64,000 bases of DNA from NCBI GenBank assembly GCA_002894665.1, contig NCRB01000005.1, forward strand, positions 20,937 through 84,936, read 5' to 3'. Position 1 is the stretch's first letter. Every line of letters starts with the position of its first letter. Shown one piece after another: positions 36,014 through 44,786 of this stretch. Under the pieces are notes generated by a model. It saw nothing but the letters and a program-made list of their open reading frames with translations. It was not told the origin of the DNA and ran no database searches. Position numbers and translations under genes: made by a program. The DNA comes from Salinivenus iranica. Lineage in GTDB: Bacteria > Bacteroidota > Rhodothermia > Rhodothermales > Salinibacteraceae.

Positions 36014-38649
36014 TATCGGACGTGAATCGCCTGCACCGTCTCCGTGAATTCGGTGCCGTCCGCTCCCTGCCCGATCACGCGGAAGAAGTACACCCCACTG
36101 CCCAGCGCCCGAAGCGTGCGGGCGTTGAGCCGAATGGACTCGGAGTCGGTGATCGTTCGCTCCAGCGTAGGAATCGCCACGCGACGCCCCAGCGCATCGA
36201 ACACCTGAATCTGCACGTCGACCTCGCGGCCCTGGAGGTCTTCGGGCAGGGTCACGGAAACCCGTGCCTGTTGGCGAAAGGGGTTGGGAGCCACCGACAC
36301 ATCCACCCCGTCCGCTCGGAGGACCGTTCGGAGCGTGCTCTGGGCGAGCACCCGGTCTTCGGGGGACCCGTCCCCGTCGGTATCTACGCGCTCCACCGCC
36401 GTCACGCGGAACTCATGCTCTCCGGGCGTGAGGCGCTCCACCGTGCGGCTGTACTCGCCCGCTCCCTCCGTTGCAAACCGATCCTGTTCTGCAAATCCAC
36501 CATCGAAGAAGCGGCGCTCGACGACGAGCTCATCCACATTCTCATCGCCGATCTGTCGCCACCGCAGGGTCACGGTGCCGTTGCCGGATGACACCGACAC
36601 ATCGTCCGACTGAAGGTTGGCAATCTGAACGCCCGAGGGCGTAGGCACGGCCTGGTTGGCCTGCACGAACCCGTGGCCGCTCCAGGGGTCGACCCCCGAC
36701 GCAATCTCGACGAAGTCGCCCTCCCGGTTCTGTCGGACCGTCACGTCGGCCGCCGTCGACTCCAGGCGGTCGTACACCTCCACAGGGGAAAGATCCGGAC
36801 GGGCACTGCGAATCAGCGCCCCAATCGCCGCGATGTTGGGCGCCGCCGCCGAGGTGCCGAAGAAGTTCGGATGGGGATCGGCGTCCACGCCGTCGAAAAA
36901 GTCGTCGTCGATGTCATTTCCAAAGAACGTATTATCGATGCCGTCCGCGCCGGTCACATCGGGCTTTTCACGATCCTCCGTGGTCGGATTCCCATTCTGG
37001 TCGAACCGGATCTGAATTCCCCCCTTCGAGGAAAAGGGCTCCAGCGCCGCCGGATCGGAATTGGAATTGTACTCCGCGGTGTTATAGAACGGCGCGGCGG
37101 CCACCGCCATCGCGCCCTCGGCCATCGGGTGCCCAAAGAGGGTGGGTCCGAGCGTGTCGTACTCCTCAACCGTAAAGTCACTTCCCGAGTAGACGTACTT
37201 GATTTCGTCCGGATCGGGACCGGCGGCCTTCTCGATCACGAGGTCGAGCGACTGGGCGCTGCCGGTGCTGTTGGTGTACTCCATCGTCTCGGACGGCACC
37301 CCGGTGGCGATGTTGTCGGTGCTCGACTCCGCGACAATTTCACCGTCCTGGTCGACCAGCGCAATGTCGAGATCCGTATCGGCTCCCGACGACCCCTCCA
37401 CCTGTGCCGACGGATCGGTCCACTGAAACGAAAACACCTGAAAGGTGCCGCCGGACTCTACCGTAATCCGCTGCTCCGTATCGGTCGATAGGGTCGAGCT
37501 GTCGAAGTCGTGGCGCGTGGAATTGCTGCTGATGACCCCGGGCTCCCCCGAGTTGCGGAAGGGGGCCTCGTACGACTCCTGCCCGTTGTTGCCCGCAGAC
37601 GAGAAGTACGCCGCCCCGTCGCTGGTTACGACCTCGTCGACGGCGTTCGATACGGGGCCATCCTGATAGAACGGCTCGCTGCTGTAGCCGACGTCGTCGA
37701 CAATCACGCCGCAGCCGGCCGCGGCGAGTTCCCGGATGCCCTCCGCAAAGTTGCCTACGCCCCCGAACGCCGTGTGGAAGCCCAGCGTAGCACCCGGGGC
37801 AATGTCGTGGATGAGCTGGAGCATGGCACGCCCCTCGTCGGTGGGGGACGGGTCGCTCCCGTCGTAGTCCGCAAGCACGTCGACCGGTGCCGTTCGCCCC
37901 TCCGGGTTGCCTTCGCCCGGCAGGTCCCCGGACTCCACATCGTCGGAGGCCGAAGTGATGGTCCCGCTCGCCGTATCATAGCTGTCAGAGAGCCCGCACA
38001 CCTTTTCTCCGGCCCCATCGACGCCCTTCTCCATCCGGGCCCGGAATGCTCCGTGAGACGTGTCCGCCTCCGACTCCACGCTCCCGACGTGGACCCGCAT
38101 GTACGACGGGAGCATGCCGCGCAGCGAGGCGAGTTGTGCCGCCTCTTCGAGCGCCCCAATCGGAAGGCGCCCCGACACCACGGCCCCGGTCGTAGCCCCG
38201 TCCTCCAGCCCGAGGGCCCGCAGGTCGTCAAGCAGGGTGGCAACATCCGTCGCGGCGACCGCGTCCACGACCACCGTGCGCCCGTCCGCCGCGACCGGCG
38301 AATACACCCGGCTCTCCCCGCGGGCCGGGTCCGATGGGCCCTGCACACTCGCCTGGCGCGACCGGTCTCCCCGGAGCGACTGCACCGCGGCCCGGCCGCC
38401 CGCCTCGTGCTGATGGTAGAGCAGCGCCAGCTCGGTCCCAAGCCGCGACATGGGGCCATTCTTGGTCGCGTCGTCCGGCCCTCGGAGCGCCTGGCGGGCC
38501 GCCCGTCGCACCTCGTCCGACACCGCCTCTACCGAAAGCATTCCCACCGACTTCGTCGCAAAGCCCTCCGTCTGCGCCTGCGCCTCCGCCGGCCCCAGGA
38601 GTCCAAGAGCAAAGACGACCGCCATGCAAAAAGACCCAACGCGAAGCAT
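36013..38649 (-). CDS. Exported subtilisin-like (S8/S53 clan) protease with a C-terminal sorting-type domain
   Basis: 878 residues. Signal peptide (1-24, ending AEAQAQ). The protease fold is recognisable from VCGLSDSYD, DEGRAMLQLIHDIAPGATLGFHTAF, the oxyanion-type SAGNNG near 351 and the nucleophile motif FFGTSAAAPNIAAIGAL near 598. The position where subtilisins have HGTxV holds DEGRAM, so the canonical catalytic His is absent. A fibronectin-like domain (about 690-770) precedes a C-terminal beta domain ending GVYFFRVIGQG...VQAIHVR, like type IX secretion sorting domains. It is followed upstream by a second exported protease. Confidence 0.82.
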   Translation of the reverse strand: MLRVGSFCMAVVFALGLLGPAEAQAQTEGFATKSVGMLSVEAVSDEVRRAARQALRGPDDATKNGPMSRLGTELALLYHQHEAGGRAAVQSLRGDRSRQASVQGPSDPARGESRVYSPVAADGRTVVVDAVAATDVATLLDDLRALGLEDGATTGAVVSGRLPIGALEEAAQLASLRGMLPSYMRVHVGSVESEADTSHGAFRARMEKGVDGAGEKVCGLSDSYDTASGTITSASDDVESGDLPGEGNPEGRTAPVDVLADYDGSDPSPTDEGRAMLQLIHDIAPGATLGFHTAFGGVGNFAEGIRELAAAGCGVIVDDVGYSSEPFYQDGPVSNAVDEVVTSDGAAYFSSAGNNGQESYEAPFRNSGEPGVISSNSTRHDFDSSTLSTDTEQRITVESGGTFQVFSFQWTDPSAQVEGSSGADTDLDIALVDQDGEIVAESSTDNIATGVPSETMEYTNSTGSAQSLDLVIEKAAGPDPDEIKYVYSGSDFTVEEYDTLGPTLFGHPMAEGAMAVAAAPFYNTAEYNSNSDPAALEPFSSKGGIQIRFDQNGNPTTEDREKPDVTGADGIDNTFFGNDIDDDFFDGVDADPHPNFFGTSAAAPNIAAIGALIRSARPDLSPVEVYDRLESTAADVTVRQNREGDFVEIASGVDPWSGHGFVQANQAVPTPSGVQIANLQSDDVSVSSGNGTVTLRWRQIGDENVDELVVERRFFDGGFAEQDRFATEGAGEYSRTVERLTPGEHEFRVTAVERVDTDGDGSPEDRVLAQSTLRTVLRADGVDVSVAPNPFRQQARVSVTLPEDLQGREVDVQIQVFDALGRRVAIPTLERTITDSESIRLNARTLRALGSGVYFFRVIGQGADGTEFTETVQAIHVR

Positions 38650-38691
38650 ACGAGAAGCGTGTTGTGATCGTGTCTGTGGTGAGGCCCATCG

Positions 38692-40623
38692 CTACCGGAC
38701 GACGAGCATATTTTGCGTTTCCGTGATGCCGCTTTCGCCCTGCACTCGGAGCACGTACAGCCCACTCCCCCACGTGTCGGCGTCAATGGTAATCCGGGTG
38801 GGGACGTTCGCGTCCACGGTCCGGTCTTCCGAGTACATACGCTGGCCGAGAGAGTTAAACACCTCCACCGTCACCGACTGTGTCTCACGGGCCGTCAGCT
38901 CGAAGGTCGCCCGGTCGCGGACGGGATTTGGGTAGGGCCCCAGCGCGTACACGTCGCCGTCGAAATCAACCTCCACGTCCTCCGACGCACTCACGATGGA
39001 ATTCCCCTGCCCGTCCTCCGCCCGCACGCGGTACTGGTAGCGGCCCGGCGTCTGCCGCTCGGCCGTATAGCTCGTCTGATTGGTCGTCGTCACCGGCCGA
39101 AACGACCCGCTCGTCCCCAGCCGGCGCTCCACCCGGTAGCGCACGGACGACGGCGTGCCCGGCGGCTCCGTCCACGAGAAGGAGACAGTGCCCCGCCCCT
39201 GCTCGTCCCGCCCCGCGACTTCCGTCGCCACGTTGTCCACGTTGACCGTGTCCCGTACCGTTTCGAGGGAGGTGCCCTGCGACCCATCCGAGCGCACCCA
39301 GCGGAGCCGGAAGGAAAACACCCCGAGGCCGAGGCTGTCCAGCGTGACCGACGGCTCCTCTAGCGAGGAGGCGTCAATCTCCCGGATCGTCTCAAACTCG
39401 CCGTCAAAGTACATCCGATCCACGAGGTACTCATCAATGTTGGCATCCGCCCCTACGCTCCACGAGAGCGTGCGGCTGCCGTCGGCCGTATTCGCCGACT
39501 GTAGGTCCAGCGCAAAGACGTCGCGAAAGAACTGTTGACATCCCGTGCCGAGGGGCCACCCCATGTCCTTCATTTGCCCACACACGACGGCGCCGGGGAG
39601 CCGATTGGTCTCCGCCGTCCCGATTTGCGGGGTCATAAGGGCGTTCGGGGACTCCGGGGGGTAGGCCGACTCGTCCAGATGCGCAATGCTTGATCCGGCC
39701 TGAAAAAAGAGCGGGGCGTACATCATCGGAGGAACGGGGCCGTCGCCCTGCTCCGCCCCCCGGATCGCCTGCTCCCCATCGAAGAAGAGACGGTCACTCG
39801 TCAAGGCATCGCCGAGGGCCTCCGACGGATTGGGAAACTGGTCCTCGTTCGTCAGAACACGAATTGGGCTACTCGGGGGGTCCTCCACAAGGAGACGCCC
39901 AAACGGCCCGGGCGACCGTTCCTCGCCGTCGATCTGCCCATCACTGTCAAAATCAAGCCCGTACCCCCCCGTCCCGTTGTTGTAGTTGAAGACGTCGACG
40001 TAATTGAGGCCGTGGGTAATTTCGTGCAGGACCACACTCGTAAAGTCGATGGTGCCGGCCGGGGCGGGCCCCTCCCCGAAGTGCCAGTCGCTCCGCTGAC
40101 TGTTGAATCGGGCAACCATGTCAAACCCGCCCTCCGATTGGTCGGTCCCGGTCAACGCATCCAGGAGCGGAAATCCGATAATGGTATCGCCGCTGCCGTC
40201 ATCGTTCGTGTCGATCAGACCGAGCCGTGGCCCCGCGGCCCCCAACGTATTCCCCCCAAGCGGCTCCCACTCCGCGTTCAGTCGAATGGGCACCGGCGAG
40301 GAGATGTGTGTCTCCCAGATGTCCACCGCCCGCTGGAATGCCGCCTGGGCATCCGCCGGGAAGGAGTCACTGTAGGTCACCTCGATGGTGGCCGTCTGAT
40401 TGGCGGGCGCCCGCTGAAGGGCCCCTTTTGGAAGGCGTTCGACGAACATGTCTAAATCAAGCTTCCGCAGCCCGCAGTCCTGGTAGGTGGCCAGGGCCTG
40501 CTCGTACGACATGCGATCGACCACATCCCAGGACGCTGGTTGAGCCGCGGCTGGAGGTGCCCCAAACACAAACAAACACAAGCCGATGCACAGTGCCGTG
40601 GCGGTTCGAACAAAAGAAATCAC
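38692..40623 (-). CDS. Exported zinc-metalloprotease-like protein with C-terminal sorting-type domain
   Basis: 643 residues from a GTG at 40623. Signal peptide (about 1-28, PPAAAQ). Residues about 60-330 carry SVVLHEITHGLNYVD near 196-210, an HExxH zinc site with an extended HExxHGxxxxD pattern like metzincin relatives. A calcium-like DFDSDGQIDGEE loop follows. Two fibronectin-like domains come next, then a C-terminal sorting-type domain (YPNPVRDRATFEL ... GLYVLRVQG). Forty-two bp from the subtilisin-like gene; the pair may be co-expressed secreted proteases. Confidence 0.8.
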   Translation of the reverse strand: MISFVRTATALCIGLCLFVFGAPPAAAQPASWDVVDRMSYEQALATYQDCGLRKLDLDMFVERLPKGALQRAPANQTATIEVTYSDSFPADAQAAFQRAVDIWETHISSPVPIRLNAEWEPLGGNTLGAAGPRLGLIDTNDDGSGDTIIGFPLLDALTGTDQSEGGFDMVARFNSQRSDWHFGEGPAPAGTIDFTSVVLHEITHGLNYVDVFNYNNGTGGYGLDFDSDGQIDGEERSPGPFGRLLVEDPPSSPIRVLTNEDQFPNPSEALGDALTSDRLFFDGEQAIRGAEQGDGPVPPMMYAPLFFQAGSSIAHLDESAYPPESPNALMTPQIGTAETNRLPGAVVCGQMKDMGWPLGTGCQQFFRDVFALDLQSANTADGSRTLSWSVGADANIDEYLVDRMYFDGEFETIREIDASSLEEPSVTLDSLGLGVFSFRLRWVRSDGSQGTSLETVRDTVNVDNVATEVAGRDEQGRGTVSFSWTEPPGTPSSVRYRVERRLGTSGSFRPVTTTNQTSYTAERQTPGRYQYRVRAEDGQGNSIVSASEDVEVDFDGDVYALGPYPNPVRDRATFELTARETQSVTVEVFNSLGQRMYSEDRTVDANVPTRITIDADTWGSGLYVLRVQGESGITETQNMLVVR

Positions 40624-40709
40624 GAGATTTGAGAGGTGTCAACGAAGGAAAAGCGTACAAAACGGGTTCTCATTCATGACCGACGCGCCACGTACCCGAG
40701 AAGAAGCAG

Positions 40710-41414
40710 CTACGGACGCCCAAAATGATAGGCGAGACCAAGGGATAACGGCAACACTGTAACAGCATTCTCTTTTCCGCCCGGCAAACTTCCGGTGACC
40801 CGAAACTCCCCGTCGAGATGCAACCCGCCGGCGAGGTGTACGGAGGCCCCAAGGCCCACGTCGCCCCCCGCATCCGTCACCTCAATGTCCGAGAAGTCCA
40901 CCTGTCGTGGGTCGTTCACGAAATTGACCGTGGCCCCATCCATTGTCGTGTGCACGACGCCAAGCCCCACGAGCAGATACGGTTCGATGCGCCCGAGGGA
41001 GGTCAGGACGATTCGGCCCTCCAGTGTCAATGCCCGCAGGCGCCCATCCAGAGAGTTGGAGAGCGTGCAGTCCACACTGCAGCCCGCTGTGAGGTCCGCC
41101 CCGTCGCCCTCAAACCGCGACTCCTGGGCGCGGAGGCGCACCCCAAGATCGAAGTTGCTGGAGATCCCCCGAACAAAGCCCGCCGATACGTACACGTGAC
41201 GCCCAAACGTGGTGCTTACATCCGCCTCCACCTCCTCAGAATCTTGCGGGTCCTCAAAGACTCCAGAATACGTCACCTCGGTGACGGCCGGGGCCCAGCC
41301 GCCGCCGGCCCCGATCCGGATCTGTTGCGCCTGGGCGGAGTGGTGGTGTGAGAGGGTGGGGAGCAAAAGACCGGCGCCGAGAAGACAACACCCGAGGACC
41401 TGCAGGATGCGCAT
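40710..41414 (-). CDS. Outer-membrane beta-barrel protein
   Basis: 234 residues. Signal peptide 1-29 (ending SAQAQQ). The rest alternates short amphipathic strands (FGRHVYVSAGFVRG, FDLGVRLRAQES, RIEPYLLVGLGVVHTTM, GGDVGLGASVHLAGGLHLDGEFRV) and ends LSLGLAYHFGRP, a C-terminal aromatic strand as expected for an eight-stranded barrel inserted by BamA. No specific function. 86 bp upstream of the metalloprotease gene, same strand. Confidence 0.82.
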   Translation of the reverse strand: MRILQVLGCCLLGAGLLLPTLSHHHSAQAQQIRIGAGGGWAPAVTEVTYSGVFEDPQDSEEVEADVSTTFGRHVYVSAGFVRGISSNFDLGVRLRAQESRFEGDGADLTAGCSVDCTLSNSLDGRLRALTLEGRIVLTSLGRIEPYLLVGLGVVHTTMDGATVNFVNDPRQVDFSDIEVTDAGGDVGLGASVHLAGGLHLDGEFRVTGSLPGGKENAVTVLPLSLGLAYHFGRP

Positions 41415-41637
41415 AGACTCAGACAGTGCAGGTGTAAGGAAGCGAACGATTTATCCGACTTCCCTTACGCAGCCTGGTCCCACTCGTTCGCGCCCTGGCG
41501 CGCCCGATCTCGCCTTCCTCCCGTGGGGAGCACGCGCTCAGCGCCGGATGGCTTTTTCGGGTGCGGCTCCCTTATCTTATGGGCGGCCCTCGCGGGTCGC
41601 TCACCGTCATGTCCCACTCTGACTGGAGCCCTCTCCC

Positions 41638-43065
41638 ATGTCCGACTCCTCAATTGCATTCGGCACCGACGGCTGGCGCGCCGTCATTGCCGACGATTAC
41701 ACCTTCGAGAACCTCACCCGCGTTGCCCACGCCACGGCCACGTGGCTGCACGACGACTACGGCGACACCCCGAGCGTCGTACTGGGGCACGACCCCCGCT
41801 TCCTGGGCCGCTCCTTCGTCGAACGGGCCGCCCAGGTCCTCGCGGCGGCGGGCGTGCACGTTACCTTTGCCGACACGATGGTGTCCACCCCCGCCGTGAG
41901 CTGGGCCACACAGGCGATGGGGGCCGACGCCGGAGTGGTCATCACCGCCAGCCACAACCCGCCCGAGTACAACGGCTACAAGATCAAGGCGCACTTCGGC
42001 GGGCCCGCGCCCCCGCCCATGATTGCCGCCGTGGAGGACGCCATTCCGTCGGCCTCGGCCCTCCCCGACACGCTCCCGCCCTTCGACGACCTGACGTCGG
42101 ACGGCCACGTTGCCCTCCACGACGTGCGCTCCGGGTACCTGAACGCCCTCCACGAGACCCTCAACATCGACGCAATCACGGCGGCCGACTTCACCATCGC
42201 CCACGACGCGATGTTCGGCGCCGGACAGGACCTCGTGATCGACCTGCTGGGCGACGACAAGGTCCATCCGCTGCGGCACGACCTGAACCCGGGCTTCCAC
42301 GGCGTGGCCCCCGAGCCCATCGCCGACCGGCTGCAAACCCTCTCGGACACGGTGGCCGCGGACCCGGACTGTGCCGTGGGCCTCGCCAACGACGGCGACG
42401 CCGACCGCATCGGCATGGTGGACGAGAACGGGGACTTCGTCAGCTCGCACCGGCTCCTCGCCCTGCTCGTCAAATACCTCCACGAGGAGCGCGGCCTTTC
42501 GGGCTCCGTGGTCAAAACCTTTTCCACCACCCACATGCTCGACCGCATGGCCGAGCAGTACGGGCTCCCGCTGGAGACCACCCCCATCGGCTTCAAGCAC
42601 ATCGCCACCAAAATGGCCGAGGGCGGCGTGCTCGTGGGCGGCGAGGAATCGGGCGGCATCGCAGCCGCCGGCCATATTCCTGAGCGCGACGGCATCTACA
42701 TCGGCCTGCTCATCGTGGAAATGATGGTGGAGCGGGGCAAGCCCCTCTCGGCGCTCGTGGACGAACTGCTGGAGGAGTTCGGCCCGCACTACAACTACCG
42801 CGACGACATTCACATCCGCGAGGACCAGAAGGCCGACGTGCTAGACCGCCTCGACAACAAGGGCGGGCTCGACACGGTGAACGGCCACGAGGTGACGGAG
42901 GTGCAGACGCTCGACGGCTTCAAGCACGTGACCGACAATGGATGGCTCCTCATCCGCCCCTCCGGCACCGAGCCGGTGCTGCGGGTATACTCGGAAGCCG
43001 AGTCGCCCGAGGCCGCAGAGGCGCTGGTGAAAGATGCCTCTCGTCAGCTCGGCCTCGACGAGTGA
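41638..43065 (+). CDS. Phosphoglucomutase/phosphomannomutase family protein
   Basis: 475 residues. Alpha-D-phosphohexomutase: FGTDGWRAVI start, phosphoserine loop ITASHNPPEYNGYK with Ser105, metal loop NDGDADRIGMVD, sugar loop GGEESGGIAAAGHIPERDG, and phosphate loop RPSGTEPVLRVY. The GEESGG loop is typical of glucose/mannose mutases, unlike the EGNGG loop of the enzyme at 16.3 kb. It interconverts hexose-1- and hexose-6-phosphates for polysaccharide, trehalose-precursor or glycogen pathways. Monocistronic, with a terminator 37 bp downstream. Confidence 0.92.
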   Translation: MSDSSIAFGTDGWRAVIADDYTFENLTRVAHATATWLHDDYGDTPSVVLGHDPRFLGRSFVERAAQVLAAAGVHVTFADTMVSTPAVSWATQAMGADAGVVITASHNPPEYNGYKIKAHFGGPAPPPMIAAVEDAIPSASALPDTLPPFDDLTSDGHVALHDVRSGYLNALHETLNIDAITAADFTIAHDAMFGAGQDLVIDLLGDDKVHPLRHDLNPGFHGVAPEPIADRLQTLSDTVAADPDCAVGLANDGDADRIGMVDENGDFVSSHRLLALLVKYLHEERGLSGSVVKTFSTTHMLDRMAEQYGLPLETTPIGFKHIATKMAEGGVLVGGEESGGIAAAGHIPERDGIYIGLLIVEMMVERGKPLSALVDELLEEFGPHYNYRDDIHIREDQKADVLDRLDNKGGLDTVNGHEVTEVQTLDGFKHVTDNGWLLIRPSGTEPVLRVYSEAESPEAAEALVKDASRQLGLDE

Positions 43066-43101
43066 TCGAGGGCGGTCGACGGATGTAGAGATACAGGGCG
43101 C

Positions 43102-43143
43102 GGCGGCGTTCCCCTTGCCGGGAACGTCGCCGACCGCTCTTTT
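43102..43143 (+). terminator. Intrinsic terminator of the phosphohexomutase gene
   Basis: GGCGGCGTTCCC pairs with GGGAACGTCGCC (43102-43113 and 43120-43131; one G-T pair) around a 6-nt loop. A TTTT tract follows 8 nt later at 43140-43143. Confidence 0.7.
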
Positions 43144-43155
43144 GGGCCTCTTCCC

Positions 43156-43872
43156 CTACGCCATCGTCGCGGGATCCTCCTGCGCGGACCGGCGCTCGTC
43201 GCCAACAACTCGGCCGCCGCGGAGGCTGAGCGTGCGGCGGGTGCGTCCGGCCAGCTCGCGGTCGTGGGTCACGAGCACGAGCGTCGTGCCTGCCGTTTCG
43301 TTGAGCCGAAAGAGTACATCCTCGGTCCGCTCCGCAGTGTCGGCGTCGAGGTTGCCCGTGGGCTCGTCCGCAAACAGCACGTCGGGCTCATTGATAAAGG
43401 CCCGCGCCATCGCCACACGCTGCTGCTCACCGCCGGACAACTGCGACGGGTAGTGGCCGAGCCGGTCGCCGAGGCCCACGTCTTCCAACAACGATTCGGC
43501 CCGGTCGCGCGCGTCGACGGTGCCGCGCAGCTCGGCGGGCACCATCACATTCTCCCGGGCCGTGAGGGTTGGCAGCAGGCGAAAGGTCTGGAAGACAAAG
43601 CCCACGTGCTGGTTGCGCACCTCGGCCCGTTCGTCCTCCGTCAGTGGATTGAGGGCCACCCCGCAGAGCGTGACCGACCCGCTCGTGGGACGATCGAGCC
43701 CGGCGCACAGGCCGAGCAGGGTCGTCTTGCCGCTGCCCGACGGGCCGACGATGGCGCACGTCTCGCCCGCCGCGACCTCAAACGAGACATCGTCGATGAC
43801 AGTGAGGGTGCGCCCCCCGCTGTCAAAGGTTTTGGTGAGGGCATCGACCTGAAGGACCGGGGTGTCGCTCAT
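43156..43872 (-). CDS. LolD/YbbA-type ABC transporter ATP-binding protein
   Basis: 238 residues from the ATG at 43872. Walker A GPSGSGKTT, Q-loop VFQTFRLLPTLTARENV, signature LSGGEQQRVAMARAF, Walker B VLFADEPTGNLD, and switch His in LVLVTHDREL: the LolD/MacB/YbbA class that works with MacB-like permeases. No permease gene is next to it; the next gene in its direction is on the other strand. It is divergent from a TesA-like esterase, the arrangement known for E. coli ybbA and tesA, where ybbP permease follows ybbA. Confidence 0.9.
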   Translation of the reverse strand: MSDTPVLQVDALTKTFDSGGRTLTVIDDVSFEVAAGETCAIVGPSGSGKTTLLGLCAGLDRPTSGSVTLCGVALNPLTEDERAEVRNQHVGFVFQTFRLLPTLTARENVMVPAELRGTVDARDRAESLLEDVGLGDRLGHYPSQLSGGEQQRVAMARAFINEPDVLFADEPTGNLDADTAERTEDVLFRLNETAGTTLVLVTHDRELAGRTRRTLSLRGGRVVGDERRSAQEDPATMA

Positions 43873-43995
43873 GTTCAAATCTCGTGCGTAACAGCATTGG
43901 TGAACACAGGGGGCCGTCGGGCCGGGGCGGAAACCCACCCGCTCAGCCCTCGGTTGGGCCGTCCGATCGTCTTTCTCGTCTTTTGCCTTCTCTCC

Positions 43996-44751
43996 ATGAC
44001 GACCGCCCGCCTATACCTGCTTCTGCTCTGCGGGGTTCTGAGTCTGGCCGGCTGCGGGGCCGATCGTTCCGCCTCCGACACATCCTCCCCTGACACCGCG
44101 GCGTCTGCCCCTGCCTCGGGCGCCGCGGACACGGCCCGGACGGCGACCGACACCACGACCGACGGCGGCGTCCGCGTGCTCGTCCTAGGCAATAGCATCG
44201 CCGCGGGCAGCGGCGTCTCGTCCCAGCAGGCGTTCCCCGCCCGGCTGCAACAGACAGTCGACTCGCTGGACTGGAACGTCACGGTCCAGAATGCCGGCGT
44301 GAGCGGCGAGACGACCGCCGGCGGCCTTCGCCGCATCGGCTGGCTCCTGAACGAACCGGTCGACATTCTACTGCTGGAACTGGGCGGCAACGACGGCCTG
44401 CGGGGCGTCGACCTGACGTCGACCCGCGACAACCTGACCGCCATCATCGACACCACCCTCTCCACCTACCCCGACGCCCGCGTGCTGCTGGCGGGCATGC
44501 AAATCCCGTCCAACCTGGGCGCCGACTACACCCGGCAATTCCGCAACCTGTATCCGTCCATTGCCGACCGGTACGACCGCGTCACCCTCATCCCGTTCCT
44601 CCTTGAGGACGTGGCAACGGTGGACTCGCTCATGCAGGACGACGGCATCCACCCCACCGCCGCCGGCCACCGCATCGTCGCGAAAAACGTCTGGGATCAG
44701 CTCCGCCCCCTCCTGGAGCAAATGCGCAAAAACGAGCCGAGCTCGCGTTGA
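43996..44751 (+). CDS. TesA-like SGNH/GDSL esterase, lipoprotein
   Basis: 251 residues from the ATG at 43996. Lipoprotein signal with lipobox LSLAGC (Cys20), then a Ser/Ala/Asp-rich linker. SGNH hydrolase blocks: VLVLGNSIAAGSG (block I, with Asn in place of the Asp of GDS), QNAGVSGETT (block II), LLLELGGNDGLRG (block III) and DGIHPTAAGH (block V, catalytic Asp-His). Likely hydrolyses acyl esters or thioesters at the envelope, like the multifunctional esterase TesA. Divergent from the LolD-like ATPase. Confidence 0.9.
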   Translation: MTTARLYLLLLCGVLSLAGCGADRSASDTSSPDTAASAPASGAADTARTATDTTTDGGVRVLVLGNSIAAGSGVSSQQAFPARLQQTVDSLDWNVTVQNAGVSGETTAGGLRRIGWLLNEPVDILLLELGGNDGLRGVDLTSTRDNLTAIIDTTLSTYPDARVLLAGMQIPSNLGADYTRQFRNLYPSIADRYDRVTLIPFLLEDVATVDSLMQDDGIHPTAAGHRIVAKNVWDQLRPLLEQMRKNEPSSR

Positions 44752-44752
44752 C

Positions 44753-44778
44753 AGGTGAACGTTCAAACGTTCCCACCT
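44753..44778. terminator. Hairpin between convergent esterase and pntB genes
   Basis: AGGTG-AACGT pairs with ACGTT-CC-CACCT around a TCAA loop, with a two-base bulge. It fills most of the 35-bp gap between the two stop codons. Confidence 0.4.
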
Positions 44779-44786
44779 TCAACGCA

